Origin: JACOTV01 sp964445135
GTDB lineage: Bacteria; Patescibacteriota; Microgenomatia; UBA1406; GWC2-37-13
Assembly (NCBI GenBank): GCA_964445135.1
Contig: CAYUJW010000013.1
Span: forward strand, 1-22,300
Reading direction: 5' to 3'
DNA length: 22,300 nucleotides
A program made the translations under genes and the position numbers. Of this stretch, positions 21,630-22,300 are shown piece by piece. The number at the start of each line of letters is the position of its first letter. The stretch's first letter is position 1. Below the pieces are notes generated by a model. It was not told where the DNA came from. It was given only the letters and a program-made list of their open reading frames with translations, and searched no databases.

Positions 21630-21684
21630 TATACATCCGTCCCATATCCTTCAGTAGTCTGTGCGCAGCTTAAAACATTGCGAC

Positions 21685-21897
21685 TTACTCCCTATTCGTC
21701 ATGGTCGCCATGAGAGAGAAAAAAGTGGTGCCAAGCAGCAGTTCGATCACAATACACATGACTATCGCCCAATGAACAAGAGGTGCATCGACAATACGCG
21801 TTGAAAGCATGAGCGAAGAAAAGCCTTCATAGTCTGTCATTTGCAAGGTTGCAATCCCTATGAAAATGAACCCGAATATCCAACGTAAGTATTTCAT
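21685..21897 (-). CDS. Small two-helix membrane protein, DoxX/MauE-like half
   Basis: A 70-residue hydrophobic protein of unassigned function. The first helix spans about residues 4-20 (LRWIFGFIFIGIATLQM) and the second about 42-64 (HWAIVMCIVIELLLGTTFF). The Arg-x-x-x-Gly opening and the second-helix pattern ending in E-L-L-L-G resemble the first half of DoxX/MauE membrane proteins, which usually have four helices and about 130 residues. No second half is found before thrS, 93 bp downstream, in any frame, so it is either a natural two-helix version or a truncated remnant. The promoter candidate is TTGAGT (21961-21956), 16 bp, TATAAC (21939-21934), giving a leader of about 30 nt. No Shine-Dalgarno sequence. 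Confidence 0.6.
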   Translation of the reverse strand: MKYLRWIFGFIFIGIATLQMTDYEGFSSLMLSTRIVDAPLVHWAIVMCIVIELLLGTTFFSLMATMTNRE

Positions 21898-21933
21898 AGT
21901 GATGGCCGTTTGAGCCCAAAAGGTAAAGGTGAT

Positions 21934-21961
21934 GTTATATATACATAATATAGAAACTCAA
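21934..21961 (-). promoter_or_regulatory. Promoter of the small membrane protein gene
   Basis: On the minus strand TTGAGT (21961-21956) and TATAAC (21939-21934) are 16 bp apart, in an AT-rich stretch about 30-36 nt ahead of the ATG at 21897. Confidence 0.5.
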
Positions 21962-22016
21962 TTCACACGTCAAACCCCCATTTTTTCATAATGTGCTTCA
22001 TTTGCCCAAGATCATA

Positions 22017-22025
22017 TGGTACAAT
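22017..22025 (+). promoter_or_regulatory. Extended -10 promoter for the tRNA genes
   Basis: TGG-TACAAT (TG at 22017-22018, hexamer 22020-22025) with a poor -35 (TTCATT, 17 bp upstream). It would start an RNA near 22032 that reaches tRNA-Val after a leader of about 107 nt. Confidence 0.45.
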
Positions 22026-22053
22026 TATGAGGCAAATCAAGGTTGTGTTGTTG

Positions 22054-22122
22054 TGCAAGACGCGTTTCGTCGATTGCAAAACAAGTGAGACAAGCGCTGA
22101 TTCGATTATTCAAATAATCGAA
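22054..22122 (+). repeat. Two hairpins in the tRNA leader
   Basis: The first hairpin is TGCAA-GACG (22054-22062), loop CGTTT, CGTC (22068-22071), a GA bulge, then TTGCA (22074-22078). The second is a perfect 10-bp inverted repeat TTCGATTATT (22101-22110) and AATAATCGAA (22113-22122), separated by 2 bases. Neither is followed by a T run, so they are not intrinsic terminators. The last ends 16 nt before tRNA-Val. Confidence 0.5.
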
Positions 22123-22138
22123 CGAAAGTGATGCAACT

Positions 22139-22212
22139 GGACGATTAGCTCAGTTGGCTAGAGCGTTGCATTGACATTGCAAAGGTCACAGGTTCAAGTC
22201 CTGTATCGTCCA
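22139..22212 (+). tRNA. tRNA-Val (GAC)
   Basis: A 74-nt cloverleaf. The acceptor GGACGAT pairs with ATCGTCC, the D-arm is GCTC/GAGC, the anticodon stem TTGCA/TGCAA carries loop TTGACAT (anticodon GAC), and the T-arm is ACAGG-TTCAAGT-CCTGT. The discriminator is A. The 3' CCA is not encoded (ACA follows the acceptor), so a CCA-adding enzyme is needed. Confidence 0.96.
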
Positions 22213-22234
22213 CACATAAGGGTCACACATATTT

Positions 22235-22300
22235 GCGGTTGTAGCTCAACTGGTTAGAGCACCGCCCTGTCACGGCGGGGGTTGCGGGTTCGAGTCCCGT
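22235..22300 (+). tRNA. tRNA-Asp (GTC), cut by the window end
   Basis: The visible 66 nt comprise the 5' acceptor strand GCGGTTG, D-arm GCTC/GAGC, anticodon stem CCGCC/GGCGG with loop CTGTCAC (anticodon GTC), and T-arm GCGGG-TTCGAGT-CCCGT. The 3' acceptor strand lies beyond the window. It follows tRNA-Val by 22 nt and is probably co-transcribed. Confidence 0.95.

Noticed and set aside
1..22300. Search for CRISPR arrays, insertion sequences, toxin-antitoxin pairs, restriction or phage genes
   Set aside because: No repeat-spacer periodicity, transposase motif or defence gene was seen; every long ORF is assigned to housekeeping or pilus functions.

Overview
The window looks like a compact bacterial chromosome segment, most likely from a Candidate Phyla Radiation (Patescibacteria) genome. 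This is an inference from family-level features: reduced proteins (PheT without its tRNA-binding OB domain, ThrS without TGS, a 200-residue delta-prime-like clamp-loader subunit), a Cys4 insertion in PheS, a type IV pilus set with PilMNO, PilB, PilT and PilC but no secretin nearby, very tight gene packing, and almost no Shine-Dalgarno sequences. There are no mobile elements, CRISPR arrays or phage genes. One 100-base N gap (5183-5282) interrupts a pseudopilin gene.

Layout. 1-1688 (+): rpmF, nusB, rnc and rpsP (translation, rRNA antitermination, rRNA processing). 1740-5814 (-): a pilus cluster read from right to left: a cysteine-rich pilin, a pseudopilin broken by the gap, two further minor pilins, then pilM, pilN and pilO. 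5871-6473 (-): a short holB-like gene. 6538-10606 (+): pilB, pilT, pilC, transcribed away from the pilin/PilMNO cluster. 10612-12669 (-): recG, converging on pilC. 12670-12981: a 312-bp intergenic region holding a previously uncounted 32-codon membrane microprotein (-) and a promoter with several inverted repeats ahead of the class A penicillin-binding protein gene (12982-15543, +). 15578-21591 (-): the classical thrS-infC-rpmI-rplT-pheS-pheT translation operon. 21685-21897 (-): a small two-helix membrane protein resembling half of a DoxX/MauE protein. 22139-22300 (+): tRNA-Val(GAC) and a tRNA-Asp(GTC) cut by the window edge.

How the genes work together. The two divergent pilus blocks supply the assembly ATPase (PilB), retraction ATPase (PilT), platform protein (PilC), the PilM/N/O alignment complex and at least four prepilins. 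This is nearly a complete inner-membrane type IV pilus machine; the prepilin peptidase must lie elsewhere. The remaining genes are housekeeping.

The main cross-cutting observation is about gene starts. Essentially none of about 20 start codons has a convincing Shine-Dalgarno sequence. At several (pilin, pilM, holB, pheS, thrS, the microprotein) a good -10 hexamer ends only 6-9 nt before the ATG, so the transcripts should be leaderless or nearly so. I do not see a new defence or biosynthetic system. The strongest novelties are this initiation style, the leaderless microprotein, the inverted-repeat-rich leader of the PBP gene, and the pilin with paired CxxC motifs.
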